From assembly GCA_018242585.1 (NCBI GenBank), contig JAFEBQ010000050.1:1-64000 (forward strand): a DNA stretch of 64,000 nucleotides, given 5' to 3'. The position numbers and the translations under genes are program-made. The notes below the pieces were generated by a model that made no database searches, was not told the origin of the DNA, and saw only the letters and a list, made by a program, of their open reading frames with translations. The stretch comes from Planctomycetota bacterium (lineage in GTDB: Bacteria > Planctomycetota > Planctomycetia > Pirellulales > PNKZ01). Shown here piece after piece: positions 25,748 through 33,472 of this stretch; positions within the stretch are counted from its first letter, which is position 1, and every line of letters starts with the position of its first letter.

Positions 25748-26285
25748 TGGGGAAACGATGAACGCGAAACGATGAACGATCAAGTAATGCTGTCGTTCAT
25801 TAGCCCCCGGCGAGTCGCCGGGGGCGTGCGATTGGCCACGGCGAAATAGTCCCCGACTTGCTTTGTGTGTCGCAAGTTGTGTTCCTGAAGTGACTTGCGC
25901 GCCGTTTGACGGCGAAGCTCATCTTTACCGCGTAACTTTTTTCGTTTTCGCGCGAACTTATTTGCCGACCAATGCTCATAAGCATCGTTCCCCCCGTTGA
26001 TGCTCGAAGTGTTGCCTGGGGGGGGTACGATTCGTGGTCGGCCGGCGTCTAGCTGGTATGCTAGAGAGGTTGACTGAAGCTAGCGGGAACGTGGCCGAGA
26101 AATGGCCGTGACTTGCCGGCGCGAGTTTGGTAATTGAGTTCGGATACAAGCCGGTCGTCGTCACGTGGTTATTCACCGCGCGGCGATCGGAACTGGTTCA
26201 GAGGTTTTTGCAAGCAGCGTTTTAACAAGAGCGACAGTTTCTTTCTTTTTTCGACGCGCTGGTCGCCCCGGCGCAGGAGCATGTC
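25748..26285. other. long intergenic region upstream of the sigma-factor locus
   Basis: About 540 bases. It holds AACGATGAACGAT repeats just after the DUF1501 gene, a perfect GC palindrome, a G8 run near 26020 and a pyrimidine-rich stretch near 26240-26250. No further gene or classical promoter pair was recognised. Confidence 0.4.
25803..25825. repeat. perfect GC-rich palindrome
   Basis: GCCCCCGGCGA and TCGCCGGGGGC are perfect arms around a single central base. It is about 55 nt after the DUF1501 stop and related to the palindrome at 11670-11692. No T-tract follows. Confidence 0.7.
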
Positions 26286-26621
26286 ATGCGTAGCTCATTC
26301 TTGGTTACCGACGTCCGTAACGTACTGGGTTCGACCCTGGTCCGTAACGTCGTTGCCGGTTGCCGTGAAGTGCGCTCGGACAAGTGCGCGTCGAAATCCT
26401 TTGGTAAGCGGTTCGCCTTCTTGGCGGACCATCTGGGAACGGCGTTGCGCCATCTATGGCGCACTACGCGGCATGAAGGCGCGCGGTATCAAGCCGCGTG
26501 GTCGATGCAGCCCGCAGGCGTGCCGATGGCCGCCATGCTACCGGCAGCAACGGCCACGGCGACAGGTTGGCGAATTAACGCCGCCAGTCGCACGCCTGCG
26601 GCCGCGACGAGTCGGCAGTAG
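26286..26621 (+). CDS. possible small protein upstream of the sigma factor, unknown
   Basis: A 111-residue ORF with an ideal AGGAG site 6 nt before the ATG. The first half (MRSSFLVTDVRNVLGSTLV, then RSDKCASKSFGKRFAFLADH) has codon use like the neighbours; the C-terminal third is Ala/Thr-rich and low in complexity. No domain or signal peptide is recognised. It ends about 180 nt before the sigma gene and may share its transcript. A longer frame at 26134-26832 overlaps it but has no ribosome-binding site and looks random. Confidence 0.4.
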   Translation: MRSSFLVTDVRNVLGSTLVRNVVAGCREVRSDKCASKSFGKRFAFLADHLGTALRHLWRTTRHEGARYQAAWSMQPAGVPMAAMLPAATATATGWRINAASRTPAAATSRQ

Positions 26622-26804
26622 CGCGAGTCGCCCGGCAGACCGGGTTCCTCCACGTTACGACCTGATCTCGCTCGACGTCACCGCCAGGCGTATGGCCCTC
26701 TGGCTGTTGCGCGCGTTGTTTCGCGCTTCGCAGCCGGTGCTCGCCACTCGCGTCTGGTTTGCTTCCCATTCAATCCATGCACCGCTTGCTCAAGGAATAC
26801 GACC

Positions 26805-27389
26805 GTGGCACCTATCGCTTGTGAGGAGTTGATCACCGAGGCATCGATCGCGACCCTCGTGCGCGCCGCGCAGGAGGGGGACAACGATTCGTTCGCGGAA
26901 CTGGCCCGTCGGTTCGAGCGGATGGTCTACGGACTGGCCTTGCGCCGGCTGCAGAACCACGCCGAGGCCCAGGAGACGGTGCAGGAAGTGTTCGTCACCT
27001 TGCTGCGCAAGATCCACCAGCTGCGCGAGCCGGCCAGCTTGCCGGGCTGGCTGCGGCAGATTGCGATGCGCAACATCAGCAATCGGCTGTCGCGGCGCGG
27101 CCCGGTGACGTCGACTACCGGCGAGTACTTGGAGGCGGCCCACGCCACCCAGGAAACCCCGCTGACTTCGGCGCTGGCCCGCGAACGGCAGAGCCAGGTC
27201 CGGGCTGGCCTGGCGCGGCTGGGCACGCTCGACCGTCGCACGCTGGTGGCGTTCTACGTCGAGGGCCAGTCGCTCGTCGAGATGAGCGAGGCGTTTGCTT
27301 CGCCCGTCGGCACGATCAAGCGCCGGCTGCACGTCGCCCGCAAGCGGCTGGCGGCCGAACTGAGTGGGTTGGAAATGATGAATGCTTAA
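26805..27389 (+). CDS. ECF-type RNA polymerase sigma factor
   Basis: A 194-residue sigma-70 family protein. GTG start with AAGGA 8 nt upstream. Region 2 spans about 20-95 (DSFAELARRFERMVYGLALR, AEAQETVQEVFVTLLRKI, LPGWLRQIAMRNISNRL). Region 4 lies at about 140-188 (LDRRTLVAFYVEGQSLVEMS, VGTIKRRLHVARKRLAAEL), the helix-turn-helix that reads the -35 element. It directs core polymerase to a small regulon. No anti-sigma factor is adjacent downstream; the only possible partner is the small ORF upstream. The gene ends in a strong terminator. Confidence 0.92.
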   Translation: MAPIACEELITEASIATLVRAAQEGDNDSFAELARRFERMVYGLALRRLQNHAEAQETVQEVFVTLLRKIHQLREPASLPGWLRQIAMRNISNRLSRRGPVTSTTGEYLEAAHATQETPLTSALARERQSQVRAGLARLGTLDRRTLVAFYVEGQSLVEMSEAFASPVGTIKRRLHVARKRLAAELSGLEMMNA

Positions 27390-27450
27390 TGCGCAATGCT
27401 TCATAAAGGCATTCGCGCGGAGCGTCGCATTCAGTTGCAGTGCAACAAGA

Positions 27451-27478
27451 ACCGGGGACGAAAGTCCCCGGTTTTTTT
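27451..27478 (+). terminator. rho-independent terminator of the sigma gene
   Basis: ACCGGGGAC-GAAA-GTCCCCGGT is a perfect 9-bp stem with a GAAA tetraloop, followed by a T7 tract. It works in the plus direction only. Confidence 0.95.
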
Positions 27479-27484
27479 ATGCGC

Positions 27485-28315
27485 TCAGCCGTCGAGCGTC
27501 TGACGCAGCGCGTTTGACAGTTCGCTGCTCGCGGCGGCGACGAAGCGGCGCGAGTCGCAGCGGATCGGGCTGCCGTCGCGCTCGATGACGTGTCCGCCGG
27601 CTTCGGCTACCAGCAAGAACCCGGCCGCCACGTCCCAGGGCTTAGCGCTGAGCGACCAATAGGCGTCGTAGCGCCCGGCCGCGATGTACGACAAGTTCAA
27701 GGCCGACGAGCCGCTGCGGCGCATCGATTGAGACAGCAGGATGATTTTTAAGAAGTCCTTCAGCTCCTGCGACTCGGCATTGATCCCCGGTGGGGAGCTG
27801 ACCGCGGTCACGGCCCGGTCGAGGGTCGTCACGCCGCTGGTCTTCATGGGCTTGCCATTCAGCGTGGCGCCCCGTCCGCGCATGGCCGCGAAACATTCCT
27901 TGGCCACCGGGTCGAACACCACGCCGACGATCGGTTGGTTCCCTTGGGCCAGGGCGATCGAGACCGCATAGTGCGGGATCGAATGCACATAATTAGTCGT
28001 GCCGTCCAAGGGGTCGACGATCCAGGTCAGGTCGTTGTCGCGGCTGGCAATTGACAGGTTTTCCTCACCCAGGAACCCGTGGCCCGGAAAGGCGCCCAGG
28101 AGGGTGGCCTGGATGCTGGTCTGGGCGGCCACGTCGGCCTCGGTCACCAAATCGGCCGGCCCCTTTTCGCTGACGCTGAACCGACCGGCCCAATCGAGCA
28201 GCACGTCCCCGGCCAGCCGGGCGGCGCGCTGGGCCACGTCGAGAAAACTCGTCAAATCGGCATCGCTCGGGGACCAGTGGGTGGCCATCGGGCTGGCGGG
28301 TTCGCGGTCGGGCAC
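27485..28315 (-). CDS. inositol monophosphatase family protein (SuhB-like)
   Basis: A 276-residue Mg-dependent phosphatase. Metal-site motifs are present: GEEN (83-86), DPLDGTTN (101-108) and WDVAAG near residue 230. Family members hydrolyse inositol monophosphate or related sugar phosphates (SuhB, 3'-phosphoadenosine or histidinol phosphatases). The annotated start is GTG; an ATG at residue 10 (28288) is an alternative, and neither has a strong ribosome-binding site. Length is normal. It is convergent with the sigma factor and divergent from the locus at 28.4 kb. Confidence 0.9.
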   Translation of the reverse strand: MPDREPASPMATHWSPSDADLTSFLDVAQRAARLAGDVLLDWAGRFSVSEKGPADLVTEADVAAQTSIQATLLGAFPGHGFLGEENLSIASRDNDLTWIVDPLDGTTNYVHSIPHYAVSIALAQGNQPIVGVVFDPVAKECFAAMRGRGATLNGKPMKTSGVTTLDRAVTAVSSPPGINAESQELKDFLKIILLSQSMRRSGSSALNLSYIAAGRYDAYWSLSAKPWDVAAGFLLVAEAGGHVIERDGSPIRCDSRRFVAAASSELSNALRQTLDG

Positions 28316-28451
28316 GGCTGGTCGCTCTGGGTAAAGAATGTGGGGGATCGGCCCCCACGGAACAGATTAGCGGTTCAGGGGGGCGGCTGACCAGCGGCTG
28401 CTGGCCCGACAGGCTGACGCGGCCTCGGTTCAAGAACTGGTTAAAAAAAGT

Positions 28452-28480
28452 TTGGAAGGCGTCAGGCAGGTTGCTAAAAT
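28452..28480 (+). promoter_or_regulatory. candidate sigma-70 promoter of an orphan transcript
   Basis: TTGGAA (28452-28457) and TAAAAT (28475-28480) with ideal 17-nt spacing. The -10 matches five of six consensus bases. It lies in a gap with no plus-strand gene directly after it. Confidence 0.5.
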
Positions 28481-28486
28481 ACAGGC

Positions 28487-28632
28487 GAAATGGTGACCGT
28501 GGGTCGAACGCGACCGGGAAATTAACGGCCTCGTTACATTCCTGATTCCGGAACGCCTCGACCAGTCGATCACCGGCCTCTTCTCTGTTCCGGCCCTGCC
28601 GCTCGGTTGACCACGAGCGGCGGGGTTTTTTT
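28487..28632 (+). ncRNA. candidate small RNA or leader/attenuator
   Basis: Between the promoter at 28452 and a strong terminator at 28594 lie about 145 nt with no convincing ORF. The transcript would begin near 28487. It contains several potential hairpins, but I could not match it to 6S RNA, SRP RNA, tmRNA or a known riboswitch. It could be a stand-alone small RNA, or the attenuated leader of the gene at 28708. Confidence 0.35.
28594..28632 (+). terminator. strong terminator upstream of the 28708 gene
   Basis: CCCTGCCGCTCG pairs with CGAGCGGCGGGG (12 positions with one mismatch) around an 8-nt loop and is followed by T7. No plus-strand gene precedes it. Confidence 0.85.
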
Positions 28633-28707
28633 ATTGGTGGATAGCGCACGGGCAAATGTCCGACCGCTTGAGCCTGGTTTCATAACGCGCGACGGAGTTC
28701 ACTGCCG

Positions 28708-29487
28708 ATGCCTGACTCTGGTTGGACCTTGCACGACACGACGGCCGAACTTTCGACCGGCAGTTGGCGCGGCTTGCTGTCGCTGGCCCGGTCGAGCGCG
28801 GGGCTGACGTGCCTGACATTTGAAAAAGCATTTCATCCCAGCGCGACGATCCTGGCCGTGCAGGTGGCGCCCGAGTCACACACGGGCGACGTGCCGGTCG
28901 AAGCGTACGTGCGAGGCAACGATCTGGTGGCGAACTATCCGGCCACCGGCGCGCGCGAGGTGGCGATTCAAGCCTATTGGCGGCTGGCGCCGTGGCGCGA
29001 TCCGGCGGCGCTGGTTGTCGACTTGCAAGTCTCGGTCAACACACAACAGTGGGAAACCTGCCCCGAACAACTCGTCACCAGTTGGCTGGCGCCGTATCAC
29101 GCCTATCGCGTGCCAAACGTGCCGGGCGAGTTGATCGCGCTGGGCTGGCCGGCCAGCGACGGCGCGGTGGCGCTCGACAGCGAAACGTACTGCGTCCTGT
29201 GGCGACCCAATCGGGGCGGGTTCAGCTATGTCGAGATGACCCATCCCGACGATTCGGCGGTCAATTGCCTGGAACGCCGCACGCTGGGACGCCAGCCGCG
29301 CGACGAGCACGAACCCGAGGCCCACCTGTGGCTGAACTCGCACCGGTTGTTTTCGTCGCACCTGGAAAAAGGGGTGATCCTGCGGTCGCGGCTGCGCGGG
29401 GCGTGGGTGCCGCGGGCCGGTGACGAGCAAGCGGCCGCCGATCTTTACGCCGATCTGCTCAGCGCGCCGTTGCCGTTGACTACCTGA
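28708..29487 (+). CDS. protein of unknown function
   Basis: A 259-residue protein without signal peptide or membrane segment. It is rich in aromatic residues and beta-strand-like alternation (for example FEKAFHPSATILAVQVAPES, VAIQAYWRLAPWRDPAALVV). I do not recognise a domain; planctomycete genomes often carry such conserved orphans. It ends 19 nt before the pseudouridine synthase gene and is probably co-transcribed with it. Upstream is the orphan terminator at 28594, which might regulate it by attenuation. Confidence 0.8.
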   Translation: MPDSGWTLHDTTAELSTGSWRGLLSLARSSAGLTCLTFEKAFHPSATILAVQVAPESHTGDVPVEAYVRGNDLVANYPATGAREVAIQAYWRLAPWRDPAALVVDLQVSVNTQQWETCPEQLVTSWLAPYHAYRVPNVPGELIALGWPASDGAVALDSETYCVLWRPNRGGFSYVEMTHPDDSAVNCLERRTLGRQPRDEHEPEAHLWLNSHRLFSSHLEKGVILRSRLRGAWVPRAGDEQAAADLYADLLSAPLPLTT

Positions 29488-29506
29488 GCGAGCGTGCGGC
29501 CTGGCC

Positions 29507-30556
29507 ATGAAAGATGCGCAAGGAAAGCTCTACCGCGTTCTGCCTAAGCAGGCGAACACCACGCTGGCCGCGGCCCTGAAGCTATGGCTCGGTGAAAAGC
29601 AGTCGTGGGGGCGCATCGAGCGGCTGGTCAAGACTCGCCACGTGTTGGTGAACGGCAATCTGTGCCTGGACGGGGCGCGGCGGTTGAAGCTGACCGACGT
29701 GATCCGCGTACTCGAACATCCGACCGCGCCGCCGGTCAGCGAACAGGACGTGCGCGTTCGCTATCTCGACGCCGACGTGGTGGTGGTCGAAAAGCCGGCC
29801 GGCATGACCAGCGTGCGTCATCGCGAAGAGCAGGGGTGGTCCGAGCGCCGCAAGCAGGACCAGCCGACGCTCGAAGATGTCTTGCCACGGATCATCGCCA
29901 AGCGAATCGCCGGCAAGCAAACCAATCGACCCGGCCGAACGAAGCCGGGCAGGGGAGGCGCGCAGCGCCCGCAACCGGGACGCACGCTGCGCACGCCACC
30001 GGTGCGGCCGGTTCATCGGATCGATCGCGACACCAGCGGCCTGATGGTCTTTGCCCGGACGGTGCCGGCCGAGCGGATCCTGGGCGCTCAGTTCCGGCAA
30101 CACACGACGGGGCGGCGCTACCTGGCCGTGGTGCCGGGCAAGGTCAAGGCGCAAACGATCGAGTCGCAACTGGTCCGCGACCGTGGCGACGGCCGCCGCG
30201 GCAGCACCGAGGACGAAGGGCACGGCAAACGGTCGGTCACGCACATCCGGCCCGTCGAAACGCTCGACGGCTACACGCTGATTGAATGCCGACTGGAAAC
30301 CGGGCGGACGCACCAGATTCGGATTCATCTGTCGGAACTCGGCCACCCATTATGCGGCGACAAGGTCTACGGCCGAGCGCGCGGCAAAGAGGAACACGTC
30401 GACCGGAGCGGCGCGCCGCGGTTGGCGTTGCACGCCTGCGACCTGGCGTTCGATCATCCGGTGTCGGGGGAGCGGATCGAGTTTCACATGCCGCTGCCCG
30501 AGGACTTGCGGCGGTTCGTCGATCGACTGCGGGGGAAGCCTCAGAGAGATGACTAG
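29507..30556 (+). CDS. RluA-family pseudouridine synthase
   Basis: A 349-residue enzyme that converts uridine to pseudouridine in rRNA or tRNA. An S4-like RNA-binding region is at about 30-70 (GRIERLVKTRHVLVNGNLCL). The catalytic motif HRIDRDTSGL is at 170-179 with Asp173 as nucleophile. Later motifs are ECRLETGRTHQIRIHLSELG and HPLCGDKVYG. Between the N-terminal part and the active site there is a basic insertion at about 125-165 (RIAGKQTNRPGRTKPGRGG), which is not usual in RluA/RluD. The RNA target cannot be told from sequence. Confidence 0.92.
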   Translation: MKDAQGKLYRVLPKQANTTLAAALKLWLGEKQSWGRIERLVKTRHVLVNGNLCLDGARRLKLTDVIRVLEHPTAPPVSEQDVRVRYLDADVVVVEKPAGMTSVRHREEQGWSERRKQDQPTLEDVLPRIIAKRIAGKQTNRPGRTKPGRGGAQRPQPGRTLRTPPVRPVHRIDRDTSGLMVFARTVPAERILGAQFRQHTTGRRYLAVVPGKVKAQTIESQLVRDRGDGRRGSTEDEGHGKRSVTHIRPVETLDGYTLIECRLETGRTHQIRIHLSELGHPLCGDKVYGRARGKEEHVDRSGAPRLALHACDLAFDHPVSGERIEFHMPLPEDLRRFVDRLRGKPQRDD

Positions 30557-30590
30557 CCACGGAGGCACTGGGGCACGGAGGTTTGCACGG
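30557..30590. repeat. short CACGGAG-type repeat
   Basis: CCACGGAGGCACTGGGGCAC followed by GGAGGTTTGCACGG. A close relative is at 34255-34298 and a longer inverted form at 20676-20774. Confidence 0.7.
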
Positions 30591-30703
30591 AGCAGAGAGA
30601 GGGAGATGAGAGGGGGCAGGGGAGCGGCAAGTTGGTAAATGATTCGTTGTGGTGTGATGCCGGGGGGTAGAATGCGTCGCGCGGTTCGTGTCGCCTCGAT
30701 TAG

Positions 30704-30773
30704 GTCATTCCCGTGCAGGCGGGAATCTAGCGGGTAACCGCAACCACAAGATTCCCGCCTGCGCGGGAATAAC
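30704..30773. repeat. dispersed palindromic element, copy 2
   Basis: Arms at about 30704-30728 and 30749-30773 repeat the GTCATTCCCG...GCGGGAATCT core seen at 7521-7594, with a few mismatches and a 20-nt spacer. An upstream reading of the next gene would translate this repeat and should not be trusted. Confidence 0.85.
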
Positions 30774-30828
30774 GGCCTTGATCGGCAGGCTGAAACGAAT
30801 TGACAATCGCTCTCACGGGGGCTTTCGC

Positions 30829-32115
30829 ATGTTGCGGATTTCGTTTCTGGATGAGCATCGTGAGTTGACGCGGCGGTTTTTCTTGCGCCTGGGTGTCGCG
30901 GCGCCGGCGGTGATGGGTCTGGTGGGCGAATCGCTGGCCGACGAGCCGAACGCCGCGCCTGCCAAAGACGCCAAGCCGGCGGCGAAACTCCCTAAGCCTG
31001 ACAAGGCCGGCGCGCGGGGCGAGCCTTACTTCACGCCGACCGCCGATTTTCGCGACGTCTCGCGCGGCAAGCCGGTGCCACACACCTTGTCCGACGAACA
31101 GAAAGGCGCGGTCGGGCTGACGCGCGAGACCTGGAAGCTGTCGATCATTTCCGACGCCGAGCAGCCCGCTCGGCTGGGCAAGCAATTCAATCGCGACGAT
31201 GAAACGGCGTTCGACTTTGACGACTTGATGGAGCTGGCCAAGACGCATGCGGTTCGGTTCGCCAAGGTGATGACCTGTTTGAACCTGGGTTGTCCGCTGG
31301 GGATGGGGTTGTGGGAAGGGGTGCCGCTGCGCGAGTTGGTGTGGCTGACCAGGCCGCGCGAGAATCTGCGCCGGGTGTTCTACTGGGGCTATCACAACGA
31401 CGACCCCAAGCAGATGTTTCGCAGCTCGTTGCCCGTGGGACGTGTGCTCGAAGACCCTTACGATCTGCCGCCGGTGATTGTCTGTTACAAGCTGAATGGC
31501 GAGTGGCTCGATGCCGAGCGCGGCGGCCCGGTGCGGATCGTGGTGCCCGAGGCGTATGGTTTCAAGTCGGTCAAATGGCTGACGCATGTGGTGTTGTCGA
31601 ACCTGGCGCACGCCAACGACACTTACGCCGAACAGAGCAACGACGTCGACAGCCCATTGAAGACGTTTGCCGCATCGTTGTCTGTGCCGACGTCGGTCAA
31701 AGCGGGCGAGCCAATCGCGGCCTCGGGTTACGCCCAGGTCGGCATCTCGGGCTTGAAGAAGGTGCAAGTCTCGCTCGAGTCGAATGCCGAACCGCGCGCG
31801 GGGGACGATCCCCATTTCACGCGAGCGCCGTGGGTCGATGCCGAGTTGCTGCCAGCGCCGGTCGGTTGGGCCAGCTTGCCCGAAGGAAAGATTCCACTCT
31901 CGACTCACGGCTTTGACGACGCGGGCAAGCCGAAGCAGTGGCCGATGCGGCTGGCCAACGCCCATTGGGCGGCGGTGTTGCCCGGTGTGCCCGCCGGCGA
32001 GTACACGTTCCGCAGCCGGACGATCGACGAGCAGGGGCACGCGCAGCCCATGCCGCGCCCCTTCAAGAAATCGGGGCATGCGGCGATCGAATCGATCGTC
32101 ATCCGGGCGACGTAG
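30829..32115 (+). CDS. molybdopterin-dependent oxidoreductase (sulfite-oxidase fold), Tat-exported
   Basis: A 428-residue protein. The ATG at 30829 gives a Tat-like leader with TRRFFLRLG (about 14-22). The central part resembles the sulfite oxidase/YedY Mo-cofactor fold: LPKPDKAG linker, SDAEQPARLG, FDFDDLMEL, then MTCLNLGCPLGMGLWEGVPL, where one of the two Cys should be the Mo ligand, and VIVCYKLNGEWLDAERGGPV. The C-terminal 130 residues resemble the Mo-cofactor dimerisation domain. Substrate unknown; sulfite, a sulfoxide or another oxoanion is possible. The usual CxGN-type Cys motif is altered. No haem partner is adjacent. Confidence 0.85.
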   Translation: MLRISFLDEHRELTRRFFLRLGVAAPAVMGLVGESLADEPNAAPAKDAKPAAKLPKPDKAGARGEPYFTPTADFRDVSRGKPVPHTLSDEQKGAVGLTRETWKLSIISDAEQPARLGKQFNRDDETAFDFDDLMELAKTHAVRFAKVMTCLNLGCPLGMGLWEGVPLRELVWLTRPRENLRRVFYWGYHNDDPKQMFRSSLPVGRVLEDPYDLPPVIVCYKLNGEWLDAERGGPVRIVVPEAYGFKSVKWLTHVVLSNLAHANDTYAEQSNDVDSPLKTFAASLSVPTSVKAGEPIAASGYAQVGISGLKKVQVSLESNAEPRAGDDPHFTRAPWVDAELLPAPVGWASLPEGKIPLSTHGFDDAGKPKQWPMRLANAHWAAVLPGVPAGEYTFRSRTIDEQGHAQPMPRPFKKSGHAAIESIVIRAT

Positions 32116-32254
32116 GATGCTCTTATTCTTCGCGTGCTGGGCGACATTGCCGCGAATCGTGCTGCTATTACTAGAGATATGATGCCGTAGCAGGTAAACT
32201 GTAACGGCCTGCCAGGTTCACCCTTCCGCGTCGCACTACCCCTGAAAGCTTTCC

Positions 32255-33439
32255 ATGACACGCCCTCTTACGCTCGTTGTGTTGCTGGCTGCCGTGGCTG
32301 GCTCGATTCATGCCGCCGAGGCGCCGGGCGGTTCGATCGCCTTCAAGAAGACCAAGCTCGATGGCGTGTTCCGCAGCGAAGGGGTGGCGGTCGGCGACTA
32401 CAACCACGATGGCAAGCTCGACATTGCCGCCGGCAGTGTCTATTACGCGGCGCCAAATTGGGATCTGCGCGCCATTCGCGACAAGGCCGAGGAGTGGGAT
32501 CCGCTGAAGTACAGCGACAGCTTTGTGAACTATGCCGAGGACTTCAACGGCGACGGCTGGATCGATCTGATGGTCGTCGACTTCCCCGGCAAGCAGACCT
32601 GGTGGTTCGAGAATCCCAAGAACGAGCCGGGCCCGTGGAAGCGACACGAGTGCATTGCCGTCACCAACAATGAAAGCCCGGCGCTGCTGGACATTGACGG
32701 CAACGGCCGCCGAGCGCTGGTGATGGCCTTTGCCCCCAGCTTCAAGGAATCGGACGGCCCCGATCGGCAGCAAGGGATCGCTCGCCGCAATGCTGATCCG
32801 TTCGCGCCGTGGACCATTCAGGCCGTTTCGGAGAAGGCCGCTCCGAACACGACCAAGTATTCGCACGGGCTGGGCGTCGGCGACATCAACCGTGACGGGC
32901 GCAACGACATCGTGATTCCGCAGGGTTGGTGGGAACACCCGGCCAGCCCGGCCGAGGGGCTGTGGAAGTTCCACGAGGCCAAGCTGGGCGAGCCGTGCGC
33001 GCACATGCACGTGTACGACTTCGACGGCGACGGCGACAACGATGTGCTCAGCTCGGCCGCCCACAAGATTGGCATCTGGTGGCACGAACAAACGCCCGGC
33101 GGCTGGGTCACGCACGAAATCGACAAGACGTTCTCCCAGACCCACGCGCTGTGTCTGGCCGACATCAACGAAGATGGCCTGCCCGACTTCGTCACCGGCA
33201 AGCGCTGGTGGGCTCACGGTCCCAAGGGGGACGTCAACCCGGGCGACCCGGCGGTGATGTACTGGTTCGAGCTGCGGCGCGAGAACGGCAAGGCGAGCTG
33301 GATTCCGCACCCGTTCGATGACGACAGCGGTGTTGGCACCCAGTTTGAAGTGACCGACGTCAACGGCGACGGCATGCTGGATGTGGTCACCTCGAACAAG
33401 AAGGGGGTCCACTACTTCCAGCAGGTCCGGATCAAGTAG
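32255..33439 (+). CDS. secreted FG-GAP/VCBS repeat protein
   Basis: A 394-residue protein with signal peptide (about 1-21, ending SIHAAEA). At least seven calcium-binding DxNxDGxxD-like motifs are visible: DYNHDGKLD, DFNGDGWID, DIDGNGRR, DINRDGRND, DFDGDGDND, DINEDGLPD and DVNGDGMLD. This periodicity indicates a seven-bladed integrin-like beta-propeller filling the whole mature protein. Such proteins bind ligands or carbohydrates outside the cell or in the periplasm. It starts 139 nt after the oxidoreductase gene and could be co-transcribed. Confidence 0.92.
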   Translation: MTRPLTLVVLLAAVAGSIHAAEAPGGSIAFKKTKLDGVFRSEGVAVGDYNHDGKLDIAAGSVYYAAPNWDLRAIRDKAEEWDPLKYSDSFVNYAEDFNGDGWIDLMVVDFPGKQTWWFENPKNEPGPWKRHECIAVTNNESPALLDIDGNGRRALVMAFAPSFKESDGPDRQQGIARRNADPFAPWTIQAVSEKAAPNTTKYSHGLGVGDINRDGRNDIVIPQGWWEHPASPAEGLWKFHEAKLGEPCAHMHVYDFDGDGDNDVLSSAAHKIGIWWHEQTPGGWVTHEIDKTFSQTHALCLADINEDGLPDFVTGKRWWAHGPKGDVNPGDPAVMYWFELRRENGKASWIPHPFDDDSGVGTQFEVTDVNGDGMLDVVTSNKKGVHYFQQVRIK

Positions 33440-33472
33440 CGGTCTTCTGGTTCATTACCCAACGCGCAAACG

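Noticed and set aside
26134-26832. 232-aa plus-strand frame before the sigma gene
   Set aside because: Ser/Arg-rich, no ribosome-binding site, overlaps the better-supported 26286 ORF and the sigma start.
30688-30828. N-terminal extension of the oxidoreductase
   Set aside because: It translates the dispersed palindromic repeat; the Tat leader begins at 30829.
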